Notes under the pieces: generated by a model
The model's database searches: none
Seen by the model: only the letters and a program-made list of their open reading frames with translations
Told to the model about the DNA's origin: nothing
Source of the DNA: Pseudophaeobacter sp. EL27
GTDB lineage: Bacteria; Pseudomonadota; Alphaproteobacteria; Rhodobacterales; Rhodobacteraceae
Length of the DNA stretch: 64,000 nt
Direction of reading: 5' to 3'
NCBI RefSeq assembly: GCF_900313025.1
Contig: NZ_OMPQ01000014.1
Location: 3-64,002 of the forward strand
Part shown: positions 63,604-64,000 of the stretch, one piece after another
How positions within the stretch are numbered: position 1 is the stretch's first letter
Layout: each line of letters begins with the position of its first letter
Program-made: the position numbers and the translations under genes

Positions 63604-63993
63604 TTAGAGTGGTTGAATGTCTGCTCTTCGATTTTCCAGTGCATAACCAACTTCCCAGACACCACCGAGGCAGGTACCGCTGAAGTCCTTTGCAATAAAT
63701 CGATGACCCGCGTTCGATGTCAGGGCGATGGATTCATCGGGAACCATGCCGCCCATTTCAACGTTGTTGCCCTGCAGATCGAGCCAGTAGAGATTGACGG
63801 CACGGTCGGACCGATTGACGAAGGTCACATCACCAGCATCTTGCGAGTCGATGGAGCGGACAGTGCCATAGGCCGGGCAACCCGCCCCCATGCGTGCTGA
63901 ATCATGCTCCACAGGCGCAACCGCTGGGGTCGAATTGCGCGGCACAACATTGGCGCGCGCGACCTGGCCACGGCGACTGACACATTCCTTCAC
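63604..63993 (-). CDS. VHL-beta-domain-like protein (possibly continues past the window)
   Basis: The C-terminal 80 residues read VRSIDSQDAGDVTFVNRSDRAVNLYWLDLQGN and end GTCLGGVWEVGYALE. This strongly resembles the beta domain of von Hippel-Lindau protein (V-R-S-x-N...F-x-NRS-x-R-x-V-x-x-x-W-L). Such domains exist in bacterial secreted or membrane proteins. The frame is open upstream to the window edge, so the GTG at 63993 may not be the real start. Confidence 0.7.
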   Translation of the reverse strand: MKECVSRRGQVARANVVPRNSTPAVAPVEHDSARMGAGCPAYGTVRSIDSQDAGDVTFVNRSDRAVNLYWLDLQGNNVEMGGMVPDESIALTSNAGHRFIAKDFSGTCLGGVWEVGYALENRRADIQPL

Positions 63994-64000
63994 TTTAAGG

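Overview
The window looks like a Rhodobacteraceae (Roseobacter-group alphaproteobacterium) chromosome carrying a stack of integrated elements. The core part is GC-rich, and its gene order fits that family: murA next to a DUF2948 gene and hisD, a UPF0262 gene next to a low-molecular-weight phosphatase, then infA-maf-RNase E/G-yacG-tRNA-Phe. The genus cannot be told from the sequence alone.

Bases 1-19,430 are mostly chromosomal. A truncated IS5-type remnant is followed by a probable zinc-limitation cluster. It holds a SnoaL/CaMKII-AD-like gene, a thrS split by a frameshift, yidD, a COG0523 (CobW/ZNG1) GTPase, and a divergent hisI that lacks one zinc-ligand cysteine. A Zur-like palindrome lies in the divergent promoter. 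Next come a decayed phage lysis cassette (lysozyme fragment and nested spanin-like genes), an AraC regulator, an amidase, tRNA-Thr, the murA-hisD segment, and the infA-maf-rng-yacG-tRNA-Phe segment.

The 3' 45 bp of tRNA-Phe (19385-19429) recur at 35603-35647 and, with one mismatch, near 61425-61469. Three elements therefore sit in tandem at this tRNA, each with its tyrosine integrase at the tRNA-proximal end. Element 1 (about 19.4-35.6 kb) is an integrative mobilizable element. It carries an integrase, small excisionase-like proteins, a phage-type repressor, a complete type I restriction-modification operon with a YgjP-type metallopeptidase, toxin-antitoxin-like genes, a Fic protein, and a ColE1-style mobilization module with mobB and mobD nested inside the relaxase gene.

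Element 2 (about 35.6-61.4 kb) is the most interesting part. It encodes a 926-residue family-B DNA polymerase with exonuclease and polymerase motifs, which makes it a probable pipolin-like element. The polymerase gene is preceded by about 940 bp of noncoding DNA full of hairpins. The element also carries a membrane-anchored Nudix-like protein, a zinc-ribbon HEPN protein, a serine recombinase, and an M48 protease coupled to a 1,707-residue pseudokinase-DUF4011-helicase-nuclease protein. Further genes encode a DUF2235 hydrolase and a Hachiman (hamAB) system preceded by an extra gene with a PD-(D/E)xK-like motif. Element 3 starts at 61.4 kb with an integrase nearly identical to that of element 2, followed by a secreted protein and a VHL-beta-domain-like protein. 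It runs off the window.

The best candidates for undescribed biology are the PolB gene with its structured upstream region, the protease plus pseudokinase-helicase-nuclease pair, and the three-gene Hachiman neighbourhood.
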